Origin: Iamia sp035575815
GTDB taxonomy: Bacteria > Actinomycetota > Acidimicrobiia > Acidimicrobiales > Iamiaceae
Direction: 5' to 3'
DNA: 14,909 bases
Assembly: GCF_035575815.1 (NCBI RefSeq)
Contig: NZ_DATLXO010000093.1
Span: 1-14,909, forward strand
In this document: one piece after another, positions 1 to 6,214 of the stretch
Numbering within the stretch: position 1 is the stretch's first letter
Layout: each line of letters opens with the position of its first letter
Translations under genes and position numbers: made by a program
The notes under the pieces: generated by a model
Seen by the model: only the letters and a program-made list of their open reading frames with translations
Told to the model about the DNA's origin: nothing
Databases searched by the model: none

Positions 1-700
1 CGGCCCGGCCGCGCCACTCGGGGCCGTGGATCCGGTCCATCAGCGCGTCGTCCGCGTTGCCCCGCTGCTTGGCGATGCTCACCGACCACGGTGCCGGGCC
101 GACGGGGTGGGTCACCTGGCGCTCGCCGTCCACGATGCGCCATCCGGCGCCGGTGACCCGAAGGCCCAGATCCGCGTCCTCTCGGTAGGCGCGCGGGAAG
201 CGCTCGTCGAAGCCGCCGACGGCGGCGAGCACCCGGCGCCGGTAGGCCATGTCGGCCGTCGCCCACCGGGCCCGCTCGAGGCCACCGACGTTGCGCTCCC
301 AGTCGGTCGCCCGGCGGTCGGGCGCCAGGGGCACCCGGATGCGGCCCTGCGAGGCTCCGACGTCGTCGGCGAGACCGTCGAGGTCGGAGGCCAGGCGGAA
401 GCGCCAGTCGGGCGGCACCTCGACGTCGTCATCGAGGAATGCGACCCACTCGGCGCCCGCGGCGCGCCACCCGTCGTTGCGGGCCGCCGCCGGCCCCGCC
501 GCCCGACCGGTGATCACCTTGATGCGGTGGAGGGCCACCTCCTCGATGGCCGGACCCAGAAGAGGTCGGCTGCGGTCGCGCCGGTCGTCGACGAGGTAGA
601 CGTGCTCGGGGACGGGGCCGTCGGCCTCGGCCAGCGACGTGAGCAGTCTCCGCAGGCTGGCTCGACCGATGGTGGGGACGACGATGTCGTAGCTCGGCAC
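1..700 (-). CDS. Family 2 glycosyltransferase, C-terminal end cut by window edge
   Basis: GT2 enzymes transfer a sugar from a nucleotide-sugar donor to a saccharide or lipid acceptor at the inner face of the membrane. From a GTG at 700 the frame is open for 233 codons and runs off the left edge. The N-terminus (YDIVVPTIGR, residues 4-13) is the first strand of a GT-A fold. Residues 88-94 (FLDDDVE) carry the metal/nucleotide DxD motif. ATADMAYRR (148-156) and the acidic REDADLGLR (173-181) are the usual acceptor-side and catalytic-base regions. The GTG lies two bases after the stop of the carbamoyltransferase, so the two are probably co-transcribed and may modify the same glycan. No separate promoter or strong ribosome binding site is visible, which fits translational coupling. 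Family assignment is firm; donor and acceptor are unknown. Confidence 0.88.
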   Translation of the reverse strand, partial: MPSYDIVVPTIGRASLRRLLTSLAEADGPVPEHVYLVDDRRDRSRPLLGPAIEEVALHRIKVITGRAAGPAAARNDGWRAAGAEWVAFLDDDVEVPPDWRFRLASDLDGLADDVGASQGRIRVPLAPDRRATDWERNVGGLERARWATADMAYRRRVLAAVGGFDERFPRAYREDADLGLRVTGAGWRIVDGERQVTHPVGPAPWSVSIAKQRGNADDALMDRIHGPEWRGRA

Positions 701-702
701 GG

Positions 703-2361
703 TCAGGCCGCCGGTGCCGCGAACAGGTGCGCCCGCCGGACGAGGAACGGGCCGAGGGCCAGGGCGTCGATCGGGGCCGAGCCGAAGCACTCGAGGGCGT
801 CGCGGGGGTCGTCGACCATGGGCCGCCCGGCGGTGTTGAGCGATGTGTTCACCACCACGGGCAGGCCGGTGCGGCGTTCGAAGGCGGCGATGCAGCGGTG
901 CATGAGGGGCTCGTCGTCGGCGTCGACGGTCTGGATGCGGGCGGTGCCGTCGACGTGGACCACCGCCGGCAGCCGTTCGGCCCACCCGTTGCGCACCCGG
1001 TGGGTGAAGAGCATGTAGGGGCTGGGGACGGGACCCCCCTCGAAGATGTCCTTGGCCCGTTCGAGGAGCACCATGGGGGCGACGGGGCGGAACTGCTCGC
1101 GACCCTTGACGTCGTTGAGGCGCTCGGTGTTGCGCTCGTGGCCCGGGTGGGCCAGGAGGCTGCGGTGCCCCAGCGACCGCGGCCCGAACTCCGAGCGCCC
1201 CTGGAACCAGGCGATCACGGCATCGTCGGCCAGCAGGCCGCCCACCGCCTCGGCGATGTCGTCGGGCCGCTCGTAGGGCACCGCCCCGTCGCGGAGCCAC
1301 TGCTCGAGCTCGGCGTCGGTCCAGCTCGGTCCGAGGGCGGCAGAGCCCATGGGTGCGATGGTGTCGCCCATCTCGTGGGCCACCCGCATGGCCGCCCCCA
1401 GGGCGGTGCCGGCGTCACCGGCGGCGGGCTGCACCCACACGTCGTCGAACGGGCCGTCCTCGTAGAGCCGGCTGTTGGCCACGCAGTTCAGGGCCACGCC
1501 ACCGGCGAGGGTGAGGGCCCGCTCGCCGGTGGCGCCGTGCAGCCACTCGGCCAGCTCGAGCAGCACCTCCTCCAGCCGGATCTGGACGGTGGATGCGAGG
1601 TCTGCGTGCTCCGGATCCAGGGTGCCGTCGCCCCGGCCGGGCGGCGCGAAGGCGGGCCAGTCGACCTCCTCGGTGACGAAGCCGCCGTCGCCGGTCGTGC
1701 GCATCAGCTGCCGGAACTGGTCGAGGTGGCGGGGCTGGCCGTAGGAGGCGAGGGCCATGACCTTGTACTCGTCGGAGCTGCGGCGGTAGCCGAGGTGGGC
1801 GGTGAGCTCCTCGTAGCGCAGGCCGAGCGAGTGGGGCAGGTCGGCCTGCGCCAGCACGTCGAGGTCGCCGCCCCGGGCGTGACCGGCGAGGAACGAGCCC
1901 CGCTCGCCCCGCCCGTCGAGCACCATCACCGCGCTGCTCCCGAACGGCGCCGCGGCGTAGGCCGATGCTGCGTGGGCCACGTGGTGGGGGACGAAGTGCA
2001 CCCGGTCGGGCTCCAGGCCGGGCAGGGCCGCCTTCAAGAACCGCGGCGCCCGCCGCACGAAGAGCGTCCGCAGCCCCTCCCAGTCAAGGGCCGTGAGGTC
2101 GTCGGTCGGGGTGGGGAGGGCGAGGCCGGGGTCATAGGAGTAGCCGACGGCGTCGATGTCAGCCGGGGTGAGACCGGCGCGGGCCAGGCACGAGCGGGCG
2201 GCCGCCTCCGGGACCTCCCAGGTCGAGAACGGTACCGGCACCTTGCCGTGCTTGCGCCGGCTGAAGCGCTCCTCCTCCGCCGCCGCGACGGTCTCGCCGT
2301 CGACGACCAAGGCCGCGGCCGGGTCGTGGAACACCGCGTTGACACCGAGCACGACGGCCAT
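703..2361 (-). CDS. NodU/CmcH-family O-carbamoyltransferase
   Basis: This family transfers a carbamoyl group from carbamoyl phosphate, through a carbamoyl-adenylate intermediate, to a hydroxyl of a sugar or natural product. The 552-residue product has the normal two-domain length. The N-terminal Kae1-like domain starts MAVVLGVNAVFHDPAAAL and has the metal-binding HHVAH at 126-130, then VMVLDGRGERGSF (145-157). LAGGVALNCVANSRL lies at 285-299. The C-terminal YrdC-like domain holds FQGRSEFGPRSLGHRSLLA (387-405), REQFRPVAPM (421-430) and VVVNTSLNTAGRPMVDDP (502-519). The ATG at 2361 is chosen over an upstream frame extension because GAGAGGAG sits just before it and because family members begin with this MxxxLGxNxxxHDxAA pattern. 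A GTTT-N14-GGGCGA element lies 65 nt upstream. It pairs with the glycosyltransferase downstream. The substrate cannot be read from the sequence. Confidence 0.93.
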   Translation of the reverse strand: MAVVLGVNAVFHDPAAALVVDGETVAAAEEERFSRRKHGKVPVPFSTWEVPEAAARSCLARAGLTPADIDAVGYSYDPGLALPTPTDDLTALDWEGLRTLFVRRAPRFLKAALPGLEPDRVHFVPHHVAHAASAYAAAPFGSSAVMVLDGRGERGSFLAGHARGGDLDVLAQADLPHSLGLRYEELTAHLGYRRSSDEYKVMALASYGQPRHLDQFRQLMRTTGDGGFVTEEVDWPAFAPPGRGDGTLDPEHADLASTVQIRLEEVLLELAEWLHGATGERALTLAGGVALNCVANSRLYEDGPFDDVWVQPAAGDAGTALGAAMRVAHEMGDTIAPMGSAALGPSWTDAELEQWLRDGAVPYERPDDIAEAVGGLLADDAVIAWFQGRSEFGPRSLGHRSLLAHPGHERNTERLNDVKGREQFRPVAPMVLLERAKDIFEGGPVPSPYMLFTHRVRNGWAERLPAVVHVDGTARIQTVDADDEPLMHRCIAAFERRTGLPVVVNTSLNTAGRPMVDDPRDALECFGSAPIDALALGPFLVRRAHLFAAPAA

Positions 2362-2402
2362 GGGGCTCCTCTCGAAGCGCAGGGACGGGACCTCGCCACA
2401 CT

Positions 2403-2426
2403 TCGCCCCCTCCGGGTTGAGCAAAC
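2403..2426 (-). promoter_or_regulatory. SigF/SigB-like promoter of the carbamoyltransferase
   Basis: On the minus strand GTTT (2426-2423) is followed after 14 nt by GGGCGA (2408-2403). The first G of GTTT is 65 nt from the ATG at 2361, predicting a leader of about 30 nt that contains the GAGAGGAG ribosome binding site. The match to the GTTT-N-GGGTA stress consensus is partial in the -10. Confidence 0.5.
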
Positions 2427-2473
2427 CACCGGGGTGGAACTTTCTTCGACCCTGGCCGGTGCCTCGGGGGCTC

Positions 2474-2602
2474 CTATGAGGCCGGGGCGGGGTCATCGTC
2501 GCGGGTGCGGGCCTCCGATGGCTCGGTGGCCCGGTCGACGAGCTCCTGGGCGACCTCGCGAAGCTTCGTGTTCGTGCGCTGGGAGGCCGAGGTGAGCACG
2601 GC
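2474..2602 (-). pseudogene. Orphan C-terminal tail of an ANTAR (GAF-ANTAR) regulator
   Basis: The minus strand encodes AVLTSASQRTNTKLREVAQ followed by ELVDRA and an acidic, Pro/Ala-rich tail ending in a stop. This is the usual last helix of an ANTAR RNA-binding domain, in which a Ser-Gln-x-x-Asn-x-Lys-Leu-Arg-x-Val-Ala pattern closes the three-helix bundle. Upstream of AVLTS the similarity stops at once: there is no rest of ANTAR, no GAF domain, no start codon with a ribosome binding site, and the promoter of the next gene begins about 20 nt away. I read it as the remnant of a gene whose 5' part was lost or moved. A GAF-only gene on the same strand at 9363-9836 ends exactly where its ANTAR domain should begin. 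The domain call rests on pattern memory and not on a search. Confidence 0.6.
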
Positions 2603-2620
2603 TCCGAGCCGGCGGCGCCC

Positions 2621-2645
2621 GTTTCGTTCCGGGGCGGGCGGGCAG
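2621..2645 (+). promoter_or_regulatory. SigF/SigB-like promoter of the alcohol dehydrogenase remnant
   Basis: GTTT (2621-2624), exactly 15 nt, GGGCAG (2640-2645). GTTT is 67 nt from the ATG at 2688, predicting a leader of about 32 nt with the GAGGAG ribosome binding site inside it. The same GTTT-N15-GGGCAG arrangement precedes the STAS gene and the small ORF at 12707. Confidence 0.6.
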
Positions 2646-2687
2646 CGAGCCCCGGCGGCAGATCGCCCTGGCGCGAGGAGAAACGAC

Positions 2688-3264
2688 ATGAAGGCAGTCA
2701 CCTGGCAAGGCAAGAAGGACATACGCGTCGAAGAGGTGCCGGATCCGACCATCCAGGAACCGACCGACGCCGTCATCCGCATCACCTCGTCGGGCCTGTG
2801 CGGCTCGGACCTCCACCTCTATGAGCCGCTGGGGCCGTTCTTGACCCCCGGCGACATCCTCGGCCACGAGCCCATGGGCGTGGTCGAGGCGGTCGGGGCT
2901 ACTGCCCGACGCCCTCGCCGAGAAGCTGATGAAGACCGGCGGCGTGGACCGGCTGGCGGCCTTCGAGACAGCCATCGAGATGGTCCGCCGAGGCGGCACG
3001 GTCTCGCTCATCGGCGTCTACGGCGGCATGGCCGATCCGCTGCCCATGCTGACGCTCTTCGACAAGCAGATCCAGCTCCGCATGGGGCAGGCCAACGTCA
3101 GGCGCTGGGTCGACGACATCATGCCGTGGTTGTCGGGCGACGACGATCCGCTGGGCGTCGAGGGCTTCGCGACCCATCACGTCCCCTTGGAGGAGGCGCC
3201 TGACGTCTATGCCCGGTTCCAGTCGAAGCAAGAGGGCGTCGTCAAGGTCGTGTTCACGCCCTGA
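2688..3264 (+). pseudogene. Zinc-dependent alcohol dehydrogenase with a large internal, out-of-frame deletion
   Basis: Medium-chain zinc alcohol dehydrogenases oxidise alcohols or formaldehyde adducts with NAD(P). The first 70 residues are intact: MKAVTWQGKKDIRVEEVPDP, then LCGSDLHLYEP with zinc ligand Cys38, and GHEPMG with His60 and Glu61. At about 2892-2898 (GTCGGGG) the frame breaks, and the next frame continues as LLPDALAEKLMKTGGVDRL and on to a normal C-terminus (IQLRMGQANVRRW, VPLEEAPDVY) with a stop at 3264. Both halves match one subfamily of about 390 residues. About 200 residues are missing, including the structural zinc lobe and the NAD-binding GxGxxG fold, so the product cannot be an active dehydrogenase. 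Promoter and ribosome binding site (GCGAGGAGAAACGAC before ATG) look intact. In the original frame translation would run to a stop at 3203. A joined-read assembly error is the main alternative to a true deletion. Confidence 0.85.
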
Positions 3265-3502
3265 CGCGGTGGAGGTCACCACCGGTCTGGTCGACGGCGC
3301 CGAGGGGCGCACTCGTGGCTGAGCCGCAGCCCTGTCGGCTGCCGGCGAACCACGCGATCGAGCGATGCCTACCTCGACCAGTCTCCACCGACGCCACATC
3401 GTCGGCCGCCTAGCTCTGCACCGCCGGTGTGTGGCGGCGCTGGCACGGCGGTTACGTGGTGCTCGACCGGGGCTCGTTGACCGACATGTTGGACGCCGGC
3501 GA

Positions 3503-4210
3503 TCAGGCCCTGTCGGACCGATCGTCCGAGCCGCCGCCCGGGGCCGGGGGCTGATCGGGCCGGAGGCCGTGGTCGAGGCCCCAGATGGCGGCTTCGGTGC
3601 GGCTGCTCACGCCGATCTTCCGGAAGAGGTGGCGGGTGTGGGTCTTGATCGAGTTCACACTGAGGCACATGGCCTCGGCGATCTCCGCGGTGCGTCGTCC
3701 GTAGGTCAGGTGCGCCAGCACCTCGGCCTCGCGCTCGGTGAGCTCCTCCACGCCGGTCGTCGATGTCGCCCAGGCGCCGATCGCCGGCGGCCGGACCGTG
3801 GCGCCGAGGACGACCTGCTCGCCCCGGGCGAGGGCCAGGATCCCCACGGCCAGCTGCTCGCCGGACAGCGCCTTCGAGAGGTATCCCGACGCGCCGGCGG
3901 TGAGGGAGGCCTGGACCTGGCTCGGTGAGGCCCTCCAGCTGTAGGCGGCCACGCGCTCGACGTGGACGCAGGCGGTGAGGAGCCGGAGCAGCTCCGCCGC
4001 CGGTTCCGGTCGGGCGAAGCAGTCGACGAGCACGACGTCGACCCTGCGGTCGAAGGGGACGCCGCCGGGATGGTCGATGACGCGGATCTGCTCCGAGTAG
4101 GGATGGAGGAGAGCGGCGGCGCCGCGGACGATCACGTCGTTGTCGTCGAGCACGCAGGCGGTCACGCACCTCGCGCCGGCGGTGGCGGCGCTTACGTCAA
4201 TGTCGGTCAT
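3503..4210 (-). CDS. NarL/FixJ-type response regulator with LuxR helix-turn-helix
   Basis: A 235-residue two-component output regulator that should be phosphorylated by a sensor kinase and bind DNA. The receiver domain spans about residues 15-135. It has the acidic pair Asp22-Asp23 (LDDNDV), the phospho-acceptor Asp63 in VLVDCF, Ser91 at the switch position (AAYSW) and the conserved Lys113 (GYLSKA). The LuxR-type DNA-binding domain is at 155-212 (LTEREAEVLAHL, then AEIAEAMCLSVNSIKTHTRH). The tail is Pro/Gly-rich. The ATG at 4210 follows GAGGAGA. No histidine kinase lies next to it, so it is an orphan regulator here. Its promoter closely resembles that of the sigma factor gene, which suggests that both are controlled together. 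Targets are unknown. Confidence 0.92.
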   Translation of the reverse strand: MTDIDVSAATAGARCVTACVLDDNDVIVRGAAALLHPYSEQIRVIDHPGGVPFDRRVDVVLVDCFARPEPAAELLRLLTACVHVERVAAYSWRASPSQVQASLTAGASGYLSKALSGEQLAVGILALARGEQVVLGATVRPPAIGAWATSTTGVEELTEREAEVLAHLTYGRRTAEIAEAMCLSVNSIKTHTRHLFRKIGVSSRTEAAIWGLDHGLRPDQPPAPGGGSDDRSDRA

Positions 4211-4248
4211 CGGTCTCCTCGGCGCCCGGTACGGGCGGAGAGCTGTCG

Positions 4249-4272
4249 TGACCCTCGTGTCTGAACGTCACC
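4249..4272 (-). promoter_or_regulatory. Promoter of the response regulator, sister of the sigma-gene promoter
   Basis: On the minus strand GGTG (4272-4269), 14 nt, GGGTCA (4254-4249), 62 nt upstream of the ATG to the first base. The block TGACGTTCA…CGAGGGTCAC is nearly the same as in front of the sigma factor gene (9261-9285), differing by one spacer base and few substitutions. GGGTCA is close to the SigF-type -10 GGGTA. Confidence 0.5.
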
Positions 4273-4315
4273 CGCCAATGAAGCACAGAGGTGCTCCCGC
4301 TGCAAGGCAGGTTCG

Positions 4316-4489
4316 TCAGCCGCCCTGGAGGCGCACCGCTTCGACCTCGGCCCGAGAGAACTGAGAGCGGTCAGCCCCGTCGACCGGTGTGAGCAGGCCC
4401 TGCTCGACGAGCACGGCGACCTGCTCGACCGGGACCCCCAGCACCTCGCTGACCTCGTCGGGGCCGATGTTGTCGCCTTCGGTGTCCAT
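4316..4489 (-). CDS. Small MerR/excisionase-like helix-turn-helix protein
   Basis: A 57-residue protein starting at the ATG at 4489. Residues 10-34 (DEVSEVLGVPVEQVAVLVEQ, then GLLTP) have the pattern of a winged helix-turn-helix of the MerR/Xis type: a helix, a turn at GVP, a recognition helix, then the GLL that starts the wing. SQFSRAEVEAVR (42-53) matches the following helix. It probably binds DNA, but it has no effector domain, so it could be a small repressor, an excisionase-like architectural protein or a partner of a larger factor. It starts 10 nt after the stop of the 56-residue gene upstream, so the two probably form one transcript. The ribosome binding site (GCAGG) is modest. No prophage or integrase gene is visible nearby, which argues against a true excisionase. 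Confidence 0.65.
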   Translation of the reverse strand: MDTEGDNIGPDEVSEVLGVPVEQVAVLVEQGLLTPVDGADRSQFSRAEVEAVRLQGG

Positions 4490-4499
4490 GACCTGCGCT

Positions 4500-4670
4500 C
4501 TACCGCACCGATGGTGGCTCAAACGCGACCCGCTCGCCCGGGGAGACGTCGGCCGGATCCGCCGCCAGCAGCGGGTCGTGCACGTCCCACGCATCGTCGA
4601 CGGCGTCGGCGAACTCGACGAGCCAGCGCGCCGGGGACAGACCGGCAAGGAGGGCCAAGAGGCGGAGCAT
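4500..4670 (-). CDS. Small hypothetical protein, 56 residues
   Basis: From the ATG at 4670 the frame encodes MLRLLALLAGLSPARWLVEF, then an acidic, Trp-containing stretch (DDAWDVHDPLLAADPADVSP) and a short C-terminus. I do not recognise a family. The hydrophobic N-terminal helix is too short and too interrupted to be a confident membrane span. A longer frame reaches 4703, but the ATG at 4670 is preferred because GGGGAA precedes it and because a GTTT-N15-GGTGAG element lies with its first base 35 nt upstream, the distance expected for a leaderless message. It is divergent from udgX, with about 86 nt between the two start codons, and is followed closely by the small helix-turn-helix gene. The function is unknown; a link to udgX is only positional. 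Confidence 0.5.
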   Translation of the reverse strand: MLRLLALLAGLSPARWLVEFADAVDDAWDVHDPLLAADPADVSPGERVAFEPPSVR

Positions 4671-4680
4671 GGGTTCCCCG

Positions 4681-4705
4681 CTCACCGGAAGCGGGCCGAG
4701 CAAAC
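4681..4705 (-). promoter_or_regulatory. SigF/SigB-like promoter of the small two-gene unit
   Basis: Minus strand GTTT (4705-4702), 15 nt, GGTGAG (4686-4681). The first G is 35 nt from the ATG at 4670. GGTGAG could instead serve as a Shine-Dalgarno sequence, which would weaken the promoter reading. It is back to back with the udgX element. Confidence 0.38.
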
Positions 4706-4722
4706 CCCCGACGGCGCGTGAC

Positions 4723-4746
4723 GTTTGCGGCCACCCGTGGGGGTGA
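4723..4746 (+). promoter_or_regulatory. SigF/SigB-like promoter of udgX
   Basis: GTTT (4723-4726), 14 nt, GGGTGA (4741-4746), with the first G 34 nt from the ATG at 4757, a leaderless geometry. It shares GTTTGC and GGTGAGCG with the divergent element at 4681-4705. The GGTGA may also pair with the 16S rRNA tail. Confidence 0.45.
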
Positions 4747-4756
4747 GCGCAACGCC

Positions 4757-5362
4757 ATGGGTGCAGCGACGCCGTCGCAACGGTGGGCCGAGGTGGCAGA
4801 CAACGCGTCGGAGTGTCGCCGCTGCCCCCTGTGGCAGGACGCCACCGCCACGGTGTTCGGCGAGGGGCCCGTACCCGCGGAGGTCATGCTCGTGGGCGAG
4901 CAGCCCGGCGATCGCGAGGATCGCGAAGCCCGGCCCTTCGTCGGGCCCGCGGGACAGGTCCTCGACCGCTGCCTGACCGAGGCCGGCCGATGCCGCGACG
5001 ACATCTACGTCACCAACGCGGTGAAGCACTTCAAGTGGGAGGCCCGAGGCAAGCGGCGCATCCACCAGAAGCCGAACCGCACCGAGATCGAGGCCTGCGG
5101 CCCGTGGCTCACGTCCGAGATCGAGATCGTGCGCCCCCGGCTGGTGATGCTGCTGGGCGCCACCGCGGCGCAGGCCCATCTCGGTTCCTCGTTCCGGGTG
5201 AGCGCTGAGCGGGGCCGGCCGGTGGAGAGCGACCTGGCCGAGCACGTGGTCACCACCGTGCACCCTTCGTCGATCCTGCGGGGGCCGACCGAGCGGCGGG
5301 CCGAGGGCGAGCGCGAACTGGTCGCCGACCTCCGCGCCGCCTTCGCCCTCCTGGCGAGCTGA
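4757..5362 (+). CDS. udgX: UdgX-type uracil-DNA glycosylase (iron-sulfur, covalent uracil-DNA binder)
   Basis: UdgX belongs to the family 4-related uracil-DNA glycosylases. It excises uracil and stays covalently bound to the abasic site through a histidine, protecting it. The 201-residue product has the UdgX signature: GEQPGD (47-52), PFVGPAG (60-66), the KRRIH loop (99-103) and HPSSILR (169-175). His103 corresponds to the residue known to form the covalent bond in the Mycobacterium smegmatis enzyme. Cysteines at 20 and 23 (CRRC) and at 114 are likely cluster ligands; Cys72 or Cys79 could supply the fourth, which I cannot assign. The ATG at 4757 is chosen because the conserved region begins shortly after it. 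The gene is divergent from two small genes, has its own stress-type promoter and is followed by a convergent DUF1360 gene. It appears intact. Confidence 0.92.
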   Translation: MGAATPSQRWAEVADNASECRRCPLWQDATATVFGEGPVPAEVMLVGEQPGDREDREARPFVGPAGQVLDRCLTEAGRCRDDIYVTNAVKHFKWEARGKRRIHQKPNRTEIEACGPWLTSEIEIVRPRLVMLLGATAAQAHLGSSFRVSAERGRPVESDLAEHVVTTVHPSSILRGPTERRAEGERELVADLRAAFALLAS

Positions 5363-5419
5363 GGCCGCCGGTCCGCGCCACGATCGCGCTGCCGGTGCGC
5401 GCGTCCCCGCCGGGACCGG

Positions 5420-5773
5420 TCAGTCGGACTCCGCCCGGGCGAGGAGCACGGCGACTGCCGAGAGGGCGAGGCCCCGACCGATGGGCTCCCAGGCCCGCGG
5501 GGCCAGCCGGCGCGCCACCACCACGCCACCGGCGATCCACATGCCCGCGCACCACCGGCAGGTGATGAGCCGGGCCAGCTTGGGTGGGTCGGCCAGGTCG
5601 TCCACGACCTCGTGGGCGAGAGCCCCCGGCGGCTGGTCGGGCGGCACCTCGGCCGGGTCGACCATCCGGTCGACCACCGACCGGCGCCAGGGCTCGCTGA
5701 TGATGTCGGCGGTGGCCAGCCGGGTCATGCGGTAGGTGGCGAGGGCGTCGACGGCGAGCTCCAAGGGGTCCAT
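5420..5773 (-). CDS. DUF1360 family membrane protein
   Basis: A 117-residue protein from the ATG at 5773, preceded by GAGG. It opens with LELAVDALATYRMTRLATAD (residues 4-23), the typical DUF1360 start (a helix with TYRxTRL, then ISEPWR). In the middle is KLARLITCRWCAGMWIAGGV, where the CxxC pair and the following Trp are the family hallmark. A hydrophobic C-terminal helix follows (GRGLALSAVAVLLARA). Related proteins occur in spore-formers, phages and actinobacteria; no biochemical role is established. A GTG 39 bases upstream could extend the frame, but that extension lacks the family start. It is convergent with udgX (57 nt between the stops) and divergent from the metallo-hydrolase remnant. 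Confidence 0.75.
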   Translation of the reverse strand: MDPLELAVDALATYRMTRLATADIISEPWRRSVVDRMVDPAEVPPDQPPGALAHEVVDDLADPPKLARLITCRWCAGMWIAGGVVVARRLAPRAWEPIGRGLALSAVAVLLARAESD

Positions 5774-5824
5774 GACCTCGGCCCTGCCCGCCGCCACCAC
5801 CTCTACCCGCACGTCGGACGCCGG

Positions 5825-5848
5825 GTTTCGACGGCGGCCGACGGGTCA
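5825..5848 (+). promoter_or_regulatory. SigF/SigB-like promoter of the metallo-hydrolase remnant
   Basis: GTTT (5825-5828), 14 nt, GGGTCA (5843-5848). The GTG at 5882 is 57 nt from the first base, giving a leader of about 22 nt that contains AGAGGA. The -10 is the same GGGTCA as in front of the sigma and response-regulator genes. Confidence 0.5.
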
Positions 5849-5881
5849 GCGGAGGATGCCCGCCGCATCAGAGGACCCGAC

Positions 5882-6154
5882 GTGGAGCACCCCATCATCC
5901 GGATCGACGGATCGGGACCGGAGCCGGCGACCGGTGGCCGGGTGACGTTCATCGGGAACGCCACCGTCCTGCTGGAGGCCGGCGGCCTCCGGATCCTCAC
6001 CGATCCGAACTTCCTCCACCAAGGCGACCACGCCGCCCTCGGCGGCGGTCTCCGCTCGAAGCGGCGGCACGAGCCGGCGGCGACACTGCCGGAGCTCCTG
6101 CCGGTGGACCTCGTGGTCCTCTCCCACCACCACGAGCTTCCTCCTGGTCGCTGA
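5882..6154 (+). pseudogene. Truncated metallo-beta-lactamase-fold hydrolase (UlaG-like), N-terminal fragment
   Basis: From the GTG at 5882 (AGAGGA six bases upstream) the frame encodes VTFIGNATVLLEAGGLRILTDP, a spacer and VDLVVLSHHH, then ELPPGR and a stop. This is the N-terminal third of an MBL-fold metal-dependent hydrolase. The strand VTFIGNATVLL and the metal strand leading into the HxHxDH motif are present, but the sequence breaks inside the motif: after LSHHH the expected Gly-Asp-His is absent. About 150-200 residues, including the remaining metal ligands, are missing, so the product cannot be active. In the 60 nt between its stop and the ThDP enzyme gene I see no continuation in any frame. 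The promoter and ribosome binding site remain. The 3' loss resembles the scar in the alcohol dehydrogenase at 2898. Confidence 0.75.
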
Positions 6155-6214
6155 CCGGCGCTCCCGGTCGAGGATGAGTCGCCGCTGCCGTGCTCGGGGC
6201 CGGGCTGGTGGAGA

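Noticed and set aside
26..2595. Long plus-strand open frames opposite the glycosyltransferase and carbamoyltransferase
   Set aside because: They are mirror frames of high-GC genes: the minus-strand products carry clear family motifs, while the plus-strand translations are low-complexity Arg/Gly/Ala/Val with none.
3429..3554. A 41-codon plus-strand frame beginning VWRRWHGGYVVLDRG, overlapping the 3' end of the response regulator
   Set aside because: It reads like natural protein and might be a gene remnant, but it has no ribosome binding site or promoter-like box, no known family and a 52-base convergent overlap.
4316..4489. The small helix-turn-helix gene as a phage or integrative-element excisionase
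   Set aside because: No integrase, attachment-site repeats or tRNA gene are present in the window.
4504..4507. GTTT on the minus strand upstream of the small helix-turn-helix gene
   Set aside because: It is only 18 nt from that gene's start codon and inside the preceding gene, so it does not fit the promoter geometry.
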